64,000 bases of DNA. It comes from Conyzicola nivalis (GTDB lineage Bacteria; Actinomycetota; Actinomycetes; Actinomycetales; Microbacteriaceae). The stretch lies in NCBI RefSeq assembly GCF_014639655.1, contig NZ_BMGB01000002.1, forward strand, positions 434,001 to 498,000, in the 5' to 3' direction. Positions 25,870 to 34,802 of the stretch are shown here, piece by piece. The position numbers and the translations under genes were made by a program. The notes below the pieces were generated by a model, which saw only the letters and a list, made by a program, of their open reading frames with translations, was not told the DNA's origin and did no database searches. How positions within the stretch are numbered: the first letter of the stretch is position 1; each line of letters begins with the position of its first letter.

Positions 25870-26441
25870 GAGGGCTCGGGGCGATACATCCGCACCACGA
25901 GCAGCACCCAGCCGAGGGCGAGGCAGAGCTGACCGAGCACGCCCACCGGGAAGAAGATGTGCTCGAACAGGAAGAGCAGGGAACCGAGGGTGACGAGGAG
26001 TGCCCCCGGAAGGGCACGGATGCCTCGCATCCGCACCGCGAAGCCGCCCGCGAACACGCAGGCCGCGACGAATGCGACGCTTCCGACCAGCCCGAGGCGG
26101 TCGCCGAGGTCGAAGGCGACGGGAGTGGCCTCGTGCATGCCCGCGTGTTCGAGTCCGCCGGCGCCGATGCCGGCCAGCACGTCGAGCGCCGTGTAGAACG
26201 CGGCGTAGAGGAAGCCGAGCGCGCCGGCCGTCCAGCTGAGCCACGCCCGGTGGCCGCGAACGACGGTCCAGGGCGCGAAACCGAGCAGCGGGAAGACCGC
26301 GAGGATGCCGATGTGCAGGTCGCGCCAGTAGACGGCCGAGTCGGCATTGAGGCGGGTGGGGTGCGACATGCCCACCGCGGCGAGCACGAGGGGCGGCACG
26401 GCGACGGCCAGCGACAAGAGAACTGTGCGACGGGTGGGCAT
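25866..26441 (-). CDS. Uncharacterised six-helix membrane protein
   Basis: This 191-residue protein is predicted to cross the membrane about six times. A His/Asp-containing loop (SHPTRLNADSAVYWRDLH) lies after the first helix. I chose the ATG at 26439-26441 because the longer frame upstream reads Arg/Ser-rich, unlike a real N-terminus. It is coupled to the small membrane gene at 25438. Function is unknown; the pair may form a membrane complex. Confidence 0.8.
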   Translation of the reverse strand: MPTRRTVLLSLAVAVPPLVLAAVGMSHPTRLNADSAVYWRDLHIGILAVFPLLGFAPWTVVRGHRAWLSWTAGALGFLYAAFYTALDVLAGIGAGGLEHAGMHEATPVAFDLGDRLGLVGSVAFVAACVFAGGFAVRMRGIRALPGALLVTLGSLLFLFEHIFFPVGVLGQLCLALGWVLLVVRMYRPEPS

Positions 26442-26466
26442 GGCCCATGATCGCACGCGAACCCGG

Positions 26467-28518
26467 CTAAGCGTCTTGCAGGTGTCGTCGGGCGGAGGCG
26501 CGCTGCTCCGACCGGTGGAGCAGAACGTACGCGGCGAGCGCGACGACGGCGTATACGCCGAGCACAATCGCCCAGGTCGCGTACTTCGGTCCGAGGTCGG
26601 CCCAGTTGGAGGGCTTGGGCGCCACGACGAGGAAGAAGACGACGACGATCGCCGAGTACGACACGGCCCAGGAGCGCTTCGAGTGCTGCCAGATCTCGCG
26701 TCCGTCGAGGTACAGGAACGGCAGCATCGCGATGAGCATGCCGGTGAGCCCCTCGGTGGATAGCGCGGCGAGGGTGTCCTGCAGCAGGGCGCCGGAGAAG
26801 TCGGTCGGGGCGCCGCCGGTGGCCGCGATCAGCGCGCTGTAGGCGAACCACGACGTGACGGCGATCGCGACGATCAGCAGCGTGCGCAGCAGTCGGGCGT
26901 GCGAGCGCAGGGCATGCGTCGTGCCGGCGGGGAAGGTGAGGCCGAGCATCAGCCCGAACAGGAAGCCGGGCGAGAAGTCGAGCACGCGCGAGAGCACCAC
27001 GCCGATCACGGTGATGACGAGCGTGAGGGGCCGCAGGTTGAGCGAGGTCGGCAACGACCAGGTGCGGTTCAGGAACCAGCCGAGCAGAAGGTAGGTTCCG
27101 TAGCTCACGATGAGCGCCGCGATGAAGCAGGCGAGCAGGAGACGAACGGATGCCGCGTCGGCACCGAATCGCGGATCGGAGAACCCCGTGATCAGTGTGG
27201 CGAGCGCGATGAGCCCGACGCCCGAGAACACCGGCCGGCGGGAGAACCAGGCGCCGATGCCGGGCGGCAACACCTGCGCGGTACGGTGCACGAGCTGGTA
27301 GCGGCGCTGGATCGTCGCCCCGAGCAACTCGCTCGGGAACGCCACCAGCACGAGGAAGACCAGGCCGGCGACGACGGACGACACGATCGCCACGGGGCTC
27401 GACAGCACCTCCCACGCCGGAGCGAGCGAGGTGCTGAGCGAGTTGGGGGCGCCGGGCCGGTCGCGGTCGACGGTCGCGGCGGCGCCGAGCGAGCGCGGCG
27501 TCGAGGTGGCGGTGGCCGTGTCATCCGTGGGCCCGCTGGCGGTCGCTGCGACCACGACCGGCTCCTCGGCGGCGATCGTGACCGGGGTCTCGGTGACGGA
27601 GGCCTCCTCGCCCGGGGCGGTGACCGCGACGACGAAGTGGTGGGCGCCGGCCTCCACGGAGAGCGGGATGATGGCGTCGAGCGAGAACGTGCCGTCGGCC
27701 GCGACCGTCGTCGAGCCGAGGGCGACCGGGGTCGAGTGCAGCTCGGCCGAGACGGTGCTGCCGGCCGGGAGTCCGCTGCTGGCGAGGGTGACCGACTGGC
27801 CGGGGCGCAGCGGGCCGGTGACGCCGGCGACGGTGAGCGTCCAGGCGAGAGGCGTTGCTTTCGCTGCCGTGAGGGAGCGCACCGTCGGCACGACGGCCGG
27901 GGGCGTCAGCGCGGGCGTCGCGGTGGGCGCCTGTGCGGGAGGCGGCGCGGCCGCGGGCGCAGCCGCCGGTTCGACGGTCGGTGCCGCGGCGGGCGTCTCG
28001 GCCGGGATCTCTGCGGGCGTTTCGCTCGGGGGCACGGCGGGTGTCTCGGCGGTCGGCTCGACCGGGGTCACGACGGGCGGCACGACCGGCTCCTCGGCGG
28101 GCGCCTCGGGCTCCGGCTCGGGTTCCGGCTCCGGCTCGGGTGCGACGCCGACCGTGTACCCGACGACGGTGCCCGTGCTGATCTCGGAGTCCACGGTCTG
28201 CTGGGCCACCACCGTGTGCGGGCCGTCGGCGATACCCGCCTCGGTTTCGCAGAACCAGACGCCCTCGGGGGTGGACTCGGTGAAGCACGCCGGCGCGCCG
28301 TCGACGAGCACCTCTACGCCGTACCCATAGGTGGCGTCGACGCCCTCGAACCGGATGAGGTCGGTCGGCGCGAGGTACGAGCCGTTCACCGGGCTCGTGA
28401 CCTGGGGCGGGGGAGTGGCGGCGTAGGCGCTGCCCGCGGCGACCCCGAACGGCAGGGCGACGAGCGAGACCGCGAGGGCTGCAGCCCCGAGCCGGGCGCG
28501 GCGAGGTGTTCGACCCAC
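26467..28518 (-). CDS. Large secreted/membrane protein with Pro-rich linker, unknown function
   Basis: This protein has about 683 residues. It begins with an export signal (RARLGAAALAVSLVALPFGV... ending in SAYA), then an Ig-like part (TSPVNGSYLAPTDLIRFEGV, two Cys). A Glu/Pro repeat (PEPEPEPE) and a Pro/Ala/Thr-rich linker of about 100 residues lead to a second beta-sandwich. A hydrophobic C-terminal half with about eight helices follows. It resembles a membrane-anchored surface protein, but I know no family. The start is uncertain: a GTG at 28518 has GGAG 8 bases upstream, while another GTG at 28584 would add 22 charged residues. Confidence 0.75.
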   Translation of the reverse strand: MGRTPRRARLGAAALAVSLVALPFGVAAGSAYAATPPPQVTSPVNGSYLAPTDLIRFEGVDATYGYGVEVLVDGAPACFTESTPEGVWFCETEAGIADGPHTVVAQQTVDSEISTGTVVGYTVGVAPEPEPEPEPEPEAPAEEPVVPPVVTPVEPTAETPAVPPSETPAEIPAETPAAAPTVEPAAAPAAAPPPAQAPTATPALTPPAVVPTVRSLTAAKATPLAWTLTVAGVTGPLRPGQSVTLASSGLPAGSTVSAELHSTPVALGSTTVAADGTFSLDAIIPLSVEAGAHHFVVAVTAPGEEASVTETPVTIAAEEPVVVAATASGPTDDTATATSTPRSLGAAATVDRDRPGAPNSLSTSLAPAWEVLSSPVAIVSSVVAGLVFLVLVAFPSELLGATIQRRYQLVHRTAQVLPPGIGAWFSRRPVFSGVGLIALATLITGFSDPRFGADAASVRLLLACFIAALIVSYGTYLLLGWFLNRTWSLPTSLNLRPLTLVITVIGVVLSRVLDFSPGFLFGLMLGLTFPAGTTHALRSHARLLRTLLIVAIAVTSWFAYSALIAATGGAPTDFSGALLQDTLAALSTEGLTGMLIAMLPFLYLDGREIWQHSKRSWAVSYSAIVVVFFLVVAPKPSNWADLGPKYATWAIVLGVYAVVALAAYVLLHRSEQRASARRHLQDA

Positions 28519-28653
28519 GAAAGACACTCCAACCCGCCTGGCGCTGGCGCCGGCATCACGACCGTCGGCGCGACGACGGGCCACAGACAGTCTGGCCTAG
28601 CCGGGGCATCCGCTACGCTTCGTAGTCGAATTCGCTCACCCCCAGTGCGAGGG

Positions 28654-30324
28654 TCAGCGCCAGGTCGGCAGCCACCAGTGCGCCTGCATCCAGCGCATGT
28701 CGAGCTGCATGCCCGTCCAGAGCGGCCAGAAGAAGACGCTGATCAGGGTCGCCAGGAGAAGGAAGAGGAGGACGAACCGGATGCCCTGGTCGCGTCGCCA
28801 CGCATCATCCGTTCTGCGCCCCAGAACGAGGCCGATCACGAAGACGAGCGCGAGGATCAGGTACGGCTCGAAGGCGATCGTGTAGAACTGGAACACCGTG
28901 CGCTGCAGGTAGCCGAGCCACGGCAGGTAACCCGCGGCCACGCCCATCAGGATGAGGCCGACGCGCCACTCGCGGTATCGCGCGAGGCGGTAGACGAGGT
29001 AGACGACCGCCGCCGTCGCGGCCCACCAGATGACCGGGTTGGCGAGGCCGGTGATGGATGCGCCGCACGCGTCGCTCGCGCAGCCGTTCTCGCCGAGAAC
29101 CGAGGACTGCCAGTACATGCTCGTGGGGCGCACCATAAAGAGCCAGCTCAGCGGGTTGGCCTGGTAGGAATGCGGACGCATCTCGCCCACGTGGTAGGCG
29201 TAGACGCTGGCCTGGTAGTGCCACCAGCTCTGCACGTCGAGGGGGATCCAGGCGAGTGCGCCGGTCCAGGCGTTGCCGGCCTCCTCCGCCCAGTGCCGGT
29301 AGTAGCCGTTGTCGGTGGTGAACCAGCTGATCCAGCTCGTCATGTGCGCGACCGCGGCGATCGGCACGGTGAGCAGGAAGCTCACCGGGGCCTGGCGCAG
29401 CAGCGTTCCCGAGCCCCAGAAGAAGACCCCGGCGCGGCGGCGGGCGAGCGCGTCGACGACCAGCGTGTAGACGGCGAAGGCGGCGAGGAAGTAGAAGCCG
29501 CTCCACTTGACGGCCGACGCGAGTCCGAAGGCGACCCCCGCGGCCATCAGCCACGGACGCCACCACAGCGGCGGTCCCCAGTCGATTCCCTTGGCAGCAT
29601 CCGTTCTCAACCGGATCCAGCGGTCGAGCCGCCGCTCGGCCCAGGCCCGGTCGAGCAGCACGGCGCCGAAGCCGAGTAGCGCGAAGAACATCAGCGAGTT
29701 GTCGAGCAGGGCGACCCGGCTCATCACGATCGCGTTGCCCTCGATGGCGAACAGGCCGCCGGCGATCACCGCGAGCAGCGTCGAGTCGAAGAGCTTCTTC
29801 GCGATGACCATCAGCAACACGACGGCGAGGATGCCGATCACGGCGGTGCTGATGCGCCAGCCGACACTGCTGTCGGGCCCGAACGCCGCCATGCCGACGC
29901 CGATGATCCACTTGCCGAGCGGCGGGTGCACGACGAACGACGGGGCGGTCTCGAAGACGTCGGTGATGCCGGCGTTGAAGCTCGTGTCGGCCTCGGGCGG
30001 CCAGGCGGCGGAGTAGCCGAGGTTCCAGAGCGTCCACGAGTCTTTGACGTAGAAGGTCTCGTCGAACACGAGGGTGGCGGGGGAGCCGAGATTCCACAGG
30101 CGGGTCACGGCCGCGACCAGCACGACCAGCGCCGGGGCACCCCAGTGGTAGAGCCGCCGGTTGCGGGCGCTCGCCATGACACGGCCGAACCAGGCGTCGA
30201 TGCGGGTCGGAACGTGCGGGGCGGCCGGCACGTTCGGCACCTCGCCCGTCGTGCCCGTCGGCTCGACGAGGGCGTCGAACGCGCGGCTCGTCGCGTCGGT
30301 GCGGGTGTCGTCGGGCTGGCTCAC
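28654..30324 (-). CDS. pmt: Dolichyl-phosphate-mannose--protein mannosyltransferase (PMT, GT39)
   Basis: This is a 556-residue GT-C glycosyltransferase. After a cytoplasmic N-terminus of about 60 residues, the first loop carries the catalytic Asp-Glu in VFDETFYVKD (residues 88-89) and HPPLGKWIIG. About ten membrane helices and a C-terminal WRWMQAHWWLPTWR-like end match actinobacterial Pmt (mycobacterial Rv1002c type). It transfers mannose from polyprenyl-phosphomannose to Ser/Thr of exported proteins. The start is GTG at 30322-30324. It is divergent from rsmI, as in mycobacteria; a long palindrome fills the space between them. Confidence 0.94.
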   Translation of the reverse strand: MSQPDDTRTDATSRAFDALVEPTGTTGEVPNVPAAPHVPTRIDAWFGRVMASARNRRLYHWGAPALVVLVAAVTRLWNLGSPATLVFDETFYVKDSWTLWNLGYSAAWPPEADTSFNAGITDVFETAPSFVVHPPLGKWIIGVGMAAFGPDSSVGWRISTAVIGILAVVLLMVIAKKLFDSTLLAVIAGGLFAIEGNAIVMSRVALLDNSLMFFALLGFGAVLLDRAWAERRLDRWIRLRTDAAKGIDWGPPLWWRPWLMAAGVAFGLASAVKWSGFYFLAAFAVYTLVVDALARRRAGVFFWGSGTLLRQAPVSFLLTVPIAAVAHMTSWISWFTTDNGYYRHWAEEAGNAWTGALAWIPLDVQSWWHYQASVYAYHVGEMRPHSYQANPLSWLFMVRPTSMYWQSSVLGENGCASDACGASITGLANPVIWWAATAAVVYLVYRLARYREWRVGLILMGVAAGYLPWLGYLQRTVFQFYTIAFEPYLILALVFVIGLVLGRRTDDAWRRDQGIRFVLLFLLLATLISVFFWPLWTGMQLDMRWMQAHWWLPTWR

Positions 30325-30350
30325 CTCGCAATCGTACTTACTGCCCCTCG

Positions 30351-30435
30351 GTGCCAAATGCAGGAGATTTCACGTCGAGTCACACGTTGCAGGGGCGGGA
30401 CGGGGCTCGCCGCCGAAATCTCCTGCATTTGGCAC
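30351..30435. repeat. Long-armed inverted repeat between pmt and rsmI
   Basis: Bases 30351-30371 are the exact inverse complement of 30415-30435 (21-base arms containing CCAAATGCAGGAGATTTC), separated by 43 bases. It occupies almost the whole gap between the divergent pmt and rsmI starts, so both promoters must overlap or adjoin it. Its CAAATG ends resemble those of the palindrome at 8486. Confidence 0.9.
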
Positions 30436-30450
30436 GTGGGAGACTGGGGC

Positions 30451-31260
30451 GTGATAATTCTCGCGGCGACCCCGATCGGCAATCTCGGCGACGCGTCGAA
30501 GCGGCTCATCGAGGCGCTGACCAACGCCGAGATCATCGCGAGCGAAGACACCCGCACCACGATCCACCTCATGCGCGCGCTCGGCATCGAGAACCGGCCG
30601 CGCCTGATCGCCCTGCACGAGCACAACGAGACGCAGAAGGCCGCCGAGATCGCCGAACTGGCCCGCGAGACCGACGTGCTCGTGCTCTCCGACGCCGGCA
30701 TGCCCGCCATCAGCGATCCCGGCTTCCCACTCGTGGCCGCCGCGGCCGCCGCCGGTGTGACCGTCACCGCGCTGCCCGGACCGAGCGCCGTGCTCACCGC
30801 GCTCGCCGTCTCGGGCCTGCCCACCGACCGGTTCAGCTTCGAGGGGTTCCTGCCGCGCAAGAGCCGCGTCGCCTACTTCGCCGCGCTCGCCCGCGAGGAA
30901 CGCACGATGGTCTTCTTCGAGAGCCCCAACCGGCTGGGCGACGCGCTCGCCGACATCGCGACGGCCCTCGGCGACGACCGCCGGGTCGTGGTGTGCCGCG
31001 AGCTGACGAAGCTGCACGAAGAGGTCAAGCGCGGCACGGCGCGCGAGGTCGCCGACTACTTCGCCGACGGGGCACGCGGGGAGATCTGCATCGTCGTGGA
31101 GGGCGCCGCCCCCGCGACATCCGATCTGCCCACCGGAATCGCGCAGGTCCTCAAGCTCGTCACCGAGGGCTCGCGACTCAAGGAGGCGGCCGCCGAGGTC
31201 GCCGAGCAGACCGGACTGAGCAAGCGCGACCTGTACGAGGGCGCGCTAGCCGCACGCTAG
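30451..31260 (+). CDS. rsmI: 16S rRNA (cytidine(1402)-2'-O)-methyltransferase
   Basis: This is a 269-residue tetrapyrrole-methylase-fold enzyme of the RsmI family. ILAATPIGNLGDASKRLIEAL, IASEDTRTT, LSDAGMPAISDPG and TALPGPSAVLTALAVSGLP are family signatures. It methylates C1402 of 16S rRNA with SAM. The start is GTG at 30451, because LAATPIGNLGD stands at the N-terminus in all family members. It is first in the rsmI-metG-tatD-rsmA-ispE run. Confidence 0.96.
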   Translation: MIILAATPIGNLGDASKRLIEALTNAEIIASEDTRTTIHLMRALGIENRPRLIALHEHNETQKAAEIAELARETDVLVLSDAGMPAISDPGFPLVAAAAAAGVTVTALPGPSAVLTALAVSGLPTDRFSFEGFLPRKSRVAYFAALAREERTMVFFESPNRLGDALADIATALGDDRRVVVCRELTKLHEEVKRGTAREVADYFADGARGEICIVVEGAAPATSDLPTGIAQVLKLVTEGSRLKEAAAEVAEQTGLSKRDLYEGALAAR

Positions 31261-31271
31261 GCGCGGCATGC

Positions 31272-31306
31272 GGTTTCGATACGGTCGCGGAGCGACCTAC
31301 TCAACC
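31272..31306. repeat. GGTTTCGATACG...CTACTCAACC repeat
   Basis: This 35-base element with an inner hairpin (GGTCGC-GGA-GCGACC, 31283-31297) lies between rsmI and metG. A degenerate copy is at 43075-43122, and fragments lie at the ends of prpC and the MBL gene. It is an intergenic dispersed repeat, possibly also ending rsmI transcripts. Confidence 0.7.
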
Positions 31307-31356
31307 GACAGGTGAGCGGCGCGGTAACAATCGCGCCCGACCTTTAGGATGAAGTC

Positions 31357-32946
31357 ATGGCCGCCGGTGATTCCTTTTACATTGCGACGCCCATCTTCTA
31401 TGTGAACGACGTGCCGCACATCGGCCACGCGTACACCGAAGTTGCGGCCGACGTACTCGCTCGTTGGCACCGTCAGAGCGGTGACGACACCTGGCTGCTG
31501 ACCGGCACCGACGAGCACGGCCAGAAGATCCTGCGCACCGCGGTCGCGAACGACACGACGCCGCAGCAGTGGGCCGACAAGCTCGTCGAGGAAGCCTGGC
31601 TTCCCCTGCTCAACACGATCAACATCCGTAACGACGACTTCATCCGCACGACGGACAAGCGCCACGAAGAAGCGGTGACGATCTTCCTGCAGAAGCTCTA
31701 CGACGACGGGTTCATCTACTCGGGCGAGTACGAGGGCTACTACTGCGTCGGCTGCGAGGAGTACAAGCAGCTCGACGACCTCATGGAGACCGAGACCGGC
31801 GACTACGCCGGCCAGCTGGTCTGCAAGATCCACTCGCGCCCGATCGAGGTGCTCAAGGAGAAGAACTACTTCTTCCGCATGAGCGACTTCCAGCAGCGCC
31901 TGCTCGACCTCTACGAGCAGCGCCCCGACTTCATCCAGCCGGAGAGCGTGCGCAACGAGATCCTGCAGTTCGTCAAGCAGGGCCTGAGCGACCTGTCCAT
32001 CTCACGGTCGAGCTTCGACTGGGGCATCAAGATCCCGTGGGACGACTCGCACGTGCTCTATGTCTGGTTCGACGCGCTGCTCAACTACATCACCGCCATC
32101 GGCTACGGCGTCGACGACGAGGAGTTCCAGCGCCGCTGGCCCGCGACGCAGCTCGTCGGAAAAGACATCGCGCGCTTCCACGCCGTGATCTGGCCCGCCA
32201 TGCTCATGGCCGCCGGCCTCGAGCCGCCCAAGCAGGTCTTCGGCCACGGCTGGCTGCTGGTCGGCGGCGAGAAGATGTCGAAGTCGAAGCTCACCGGCAT
32301 CGCCCCGAGCCAGATCACCGACACCTTCGGCGTCGACGCGTTCCGCTACTACTTCATGAGCGCGATCAACTTCGGCCAGGACGGCTCGTTCAGCTGGGAA
32401 GACCTCTCGGCGCGCTACCAGAGCGAACTGGCCAACGGCTTCGGCAACCTGGCTTCCCGCGTTATCGCCATGGTCAACCGCTACTACGACGGCCTCGTGC
32501 CGTCGCCGGGCGAGTACACGACCGACGACCTCAAGGTGCAGTCGGTCGTGAAGTCGGCGGCGGAGAATGCGGATGCCGCGATCCAGACGCTCGCCATCCA
32601 TGACGCCATCTCGGCCATCTGGACCATCGTCGACGAACTGAACGGCTACATCACCATCCAGGAGCCCTGGGTGCTGGCGAAGAAGGACGAGACGCGCGAG
32701 CGCCTCGGCACCGTTCTCTACACCGCGACCGAGGGCCTGCGTTCGCTCGCCGTGCTGCTGTCGCCGGTGATCCCCGAGGCCACCGCCAAGCTCTGGAACG
32801 CCCTCGGCGCGCCCGCCGGACTCGGCGAGCTCACCGACCAGGTGATCGTCGACGCCGGACACTGGGGCCAGCTTGCCGCCGGCAGCCGGCTCGGCACGCT
32901 CGAACCCCTCTTCCCTCGCATCGAACCGAGCGAGGTCGCCGGATAG
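31357..32946 (+). CDS. metG: Methionine--tRNA ligase
   Basis: This is a 529-residue class I aminoacyl-tRNA synthetase. HIGH stands at residues 21-24 and KMSKS at 306-310. A connective peptide with YCVGCEEYKQL and LVCKIH follows the first Rossmann half, and an anticodon-binding helical domain (SRVIAMVNRYYDG, INEPW-like QEPWVLAKKDE) ends the protein. It charges tRNA-Met. The C-terminal tRNA-binding domain seen in some MetRS is absent, as in many actinobacteria. Confidence 0.97.
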   Translation: MAAGDSFYIATPIFYVNDVPHIGHAYTEVAADVLARWHRQSGDDTWLLTGTDEHGQKILRTAVANDTTPQQWADKLVEEAWLPLLNTINIRNDDFIRTTDKRHEEAVTIFLQKLYDDGFIYSGEYEGYYCVGCEEYKQLDDLMETETGDYAGQLVCKIHSRPIEVLKEKNYFFRMSDFQQRLLDLYEQRPDFIQPESVRNEILQFVKQGLSDLSISRSSFDWGIKIPWDDSHVLYVWFDALLNYITAIGYGVDDEEFQRRWPATQLVGKDIARFHAVIWPAMLMAAGLEPPKQVFGHGWLLVGGEKMSKSKLTGIAPSQITDTFGVDAFRYYFMSAINFGQDGSFSWEDLSARYQSELANGFGNLASRVIAMVNRYYDGLVPSPGEYTTDDLKVQSVVKSAAENADAAIQTLAIHDAISAIWTIVDELNGYITIQEPWVLAKKDETRERLGTVLYTATEGLRSLAVLLSPVIPEATAKLWNALGAPAGLGELTDQVIVDAGHWGQLAAGSRLGTLEPLFPRIEPSEVAG

Positions 32947-32961
32947 TGACAGGAGCGCGTG

Positions 32962-33921
32962 ATGAGTGACCAGACCTACGCATCGGTGCCGGAGGCACTC
33001 GTCGTCGGCATCTACGACAACCACACGCACCTCGACCCCTCCGGCGTACCCGGGACCGAGACACTCGACTACCATGCCCACCTCGACAAGGGGTCGAGCG
33101 TCGGTGTGCGCGGCGTCGTCCAGGTCGGTACCGACGTCGAGTCGTCGCTCTGGTCGGCCGAACTGGCCGCGATCGAGCCGCGCGTGCTCGCCGCCGTCGC
33201 CCTGCACCCGAACGAGGCCCCGCGGCTCGCCGCCGCCGGCAGCCTCGACGACGCCCTCGCCTCCATCGACGAGTTCGCCGGCCGCCCGCGCGTGCGCGCC
33301 ATCGGCGAGACCGGTCTCGACTACTTCCGCACCGGCGAAGAGGGACGCGACGCCCAGCACCGCTCGTTCGAGGCGCACATCGAGATCGCGAAGAAGCACG
33401 GGCTGGCGTTGCAGATCCACGACCGCGACGCCCACGACGACGTGATCGAGACCCTGCTGCGCGTCGGCGCTCCCGAGAAGACCGTCTTCCACTGCTTCAG
33501 CGGCGACGCCGACCTCGCCCGCATCGCCGTCAAGAACGGCTGGTACCTGTCGTTCTCCGGCACCGTCACGTTCAAGAACGCGCACGACCTGCGCGAGGCC
33601 CTCGAGGTCGCGCCGCGACACCTGCTACTGGTCGAGACAGACGCCCCATACCTCACGCCCGACCCGTACCGCGGCCGCCTCAACTCGCCGTACATGCTGC
33701 CGCACACCCTGCGTGGCATGGCCAAGCACCTCGGCACCGACGTGTCGATGCTCGCCGCCCAGATCACCTCGAACACCGAGGAGGTCTACGGGCTGTGGGA
33801 TGCCGAGCCGGTCACCGCTCCGCGCGACGCCTACACCGACCCCACCTTCGAGATGCCCCCGATGACCGGCGCCATCCGCCTGCCCTACCTCGACGACCCC
33901 GACCCAGAGAGCACGACCTAG
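32962..33921 (+). CDS. tatD: TatD family metal-dependent hydrolase
   Basis: This is a 319-residue TIM-barrel hydrolase. DNHTHLD carries the first metal pair, IGETGLDYFR the Glu, QIHDRDAHDD the next His, FHCFSGD the fourth site and LLLVETDAPYLTP the Asp. It is a nuclease/deoxyribonuclease of the TatD group. I prefer the ATG at 32962 over a GTG one codon earlier because AGGAG lies 6 bases upstream of the ATG. The stop shares a base with the GTG of rsmA. Confidence 0.94.
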   Translation: MSDQTYASVPEALVVGIYDNHTHLDPSGVPGTETLDYHAHLDKGSSVGVRGVVQVGTDVESSLWSAELAAIEPRVLAAVALHPNEAPRLAAAGSLDDALASIDEFAGRPRVRAIGETGLDYFRTGEEGRDAQHRSFEAHIEIAKKHGLALQIHDRDAHDDVIETLLRVGAPEKTVFHCFSGDADLARIAVKNGWYLSFSGTVTFKNAHDLREALEVAPRHLLLVETDAPYLTPDPYRGRLNSPYMLPHTLRGMAKHLGTDVSMLAAQITSNTEEVYGLWDAEPVTAPRDAYTDPTFEMPPMTGAIRLPYLDDPDPESTT

Positions 33922-34772
33922 TGGCGACACTCCTCGGCCCCGCCGAAATCCGCGACCTTGCCGCGCTGCTCGACATCCAGCCCACCAAGAAGCTCGGCCA
34001 GAACTTCGTGATCGACGCCAACACCGTGCGCCGCATCGTGCGGGTCGCCGGCGTGGTGAAGGGCGAGACAGCCGTCGAGATCGGCCCCGGCCTCGGTTCG
34101 CTCACCCTCGGCCTGCTCGAGACGGGCGCCGACGTCGTCGCCGTGGAGATCGACAAGCGCCTCGCGGCCCAGCTGCCGGTCACCGTCGCAGAGCTGCAGC
34201 CGGATGCAACGTTGACGGTCATCACGGAAGACGCGATGAAGGTCACCGAGCTGCCGCACGCGCCGAGCGTGCTCGTGGCCAACCTTCCGTACAACGTGTC
34301 GGTGCCCGTGCTGCTGCACTTCCTCGAGCATTTCCCGACCCTGACCCGCGGACTCGTGATGGTGCAGGCCGAGGTGGGCGAGCGGCTCGCCGCCCCGCCC
34401 GGCTCGAAGGTCTACGGGGCGCCGAGCGCGAAGGCGGCCTGGTACGGGCAGTGGAAGACGCACGGCAAGGTGAGCCGCCAGGTGTTCTGGCCGGTGCCCA
34501 ACGTCGACTCGATCCTCGTCGGGTTCGAACGCGCCGAGCTCCCCGGCACCGAGCAGGAGCGTCTCGCGACGTTCGCGATCATCGACGCCGCCTTCCAGCA
34601 GCGTCGCAAAATGCTGAGGCAGTCGCTGTCGGTCGTGCTCGGCGACTCCTCCGTGGCATCCGCCCGTCTGGAAGCCGCGGGACTCGCCCCGACGAGCCGC
34701 GGCGAAGAGCTCACCGTTCTCGACTTCCTGGCCATCGCCCGCACCGAGGGGCCGTCGCCTAGCACTGTCTAG
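33921..34772 (+). CDS. rsmA: 16S rRNA dimethyladenosine transferase
   Basis: This is a 283-residue KsgA-type methyltransferase. KLGQNFVIDANTVRRIV is followed by the SAM motif VEIGPGLGSLTLGLLE, and VANLPYNVSVPVLLHFLE holds the catalytic NLPY. It dimethylates A1518/A1519 of 16S rRNA. It starts with GTG at 33921 on the tatD stop. Mycobacteria and many actinobacteria have rpfB between these genes; here they overlap directly. Confidence 0.96.
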   Translation: MATLLGPAEIRDLAALLDIQPTKKLGQNFVIDANTVRRIVRVAGVVKGETAVEIGPGLGSLTLGLLETGADVVAVEIDKRLAAQLPVTVAELQPDATLTVITEDAMKVTELPHAPSVLVANLPYNVSVPVLLHFLEHFPTLTRGLVMVQAEVGERLAAPPGSKVYGAPSAKAAWYGQWKTHGKVSRQVFWPVPNVDSILVGFERAELPGTEQERLATFAIIDAAFQQRRKMLRQSLSVVLGDSSVASARLEAAGLAPTSRGEELTVLDFLAIARTEGPSPSTV

Positions 34773-34802
34773 CGCGCTCCCCGGCTCGGCTAGGTTGGAG
34801 TA

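Noticed and set aside
26899-29679. A 926-codon open frame on the plus strand
   Set aside because: It lies opposite the large membrane protein and pmt genes, which have clear signals, helices and motifs. The frame is low-complexity and charged.
31357-32946. Truncated MetRS
   Set aside because: The missing C-terminal extension is normal for many actinobacterial MetRS. HIGH, KMSKS and the anticodon domain are complete.
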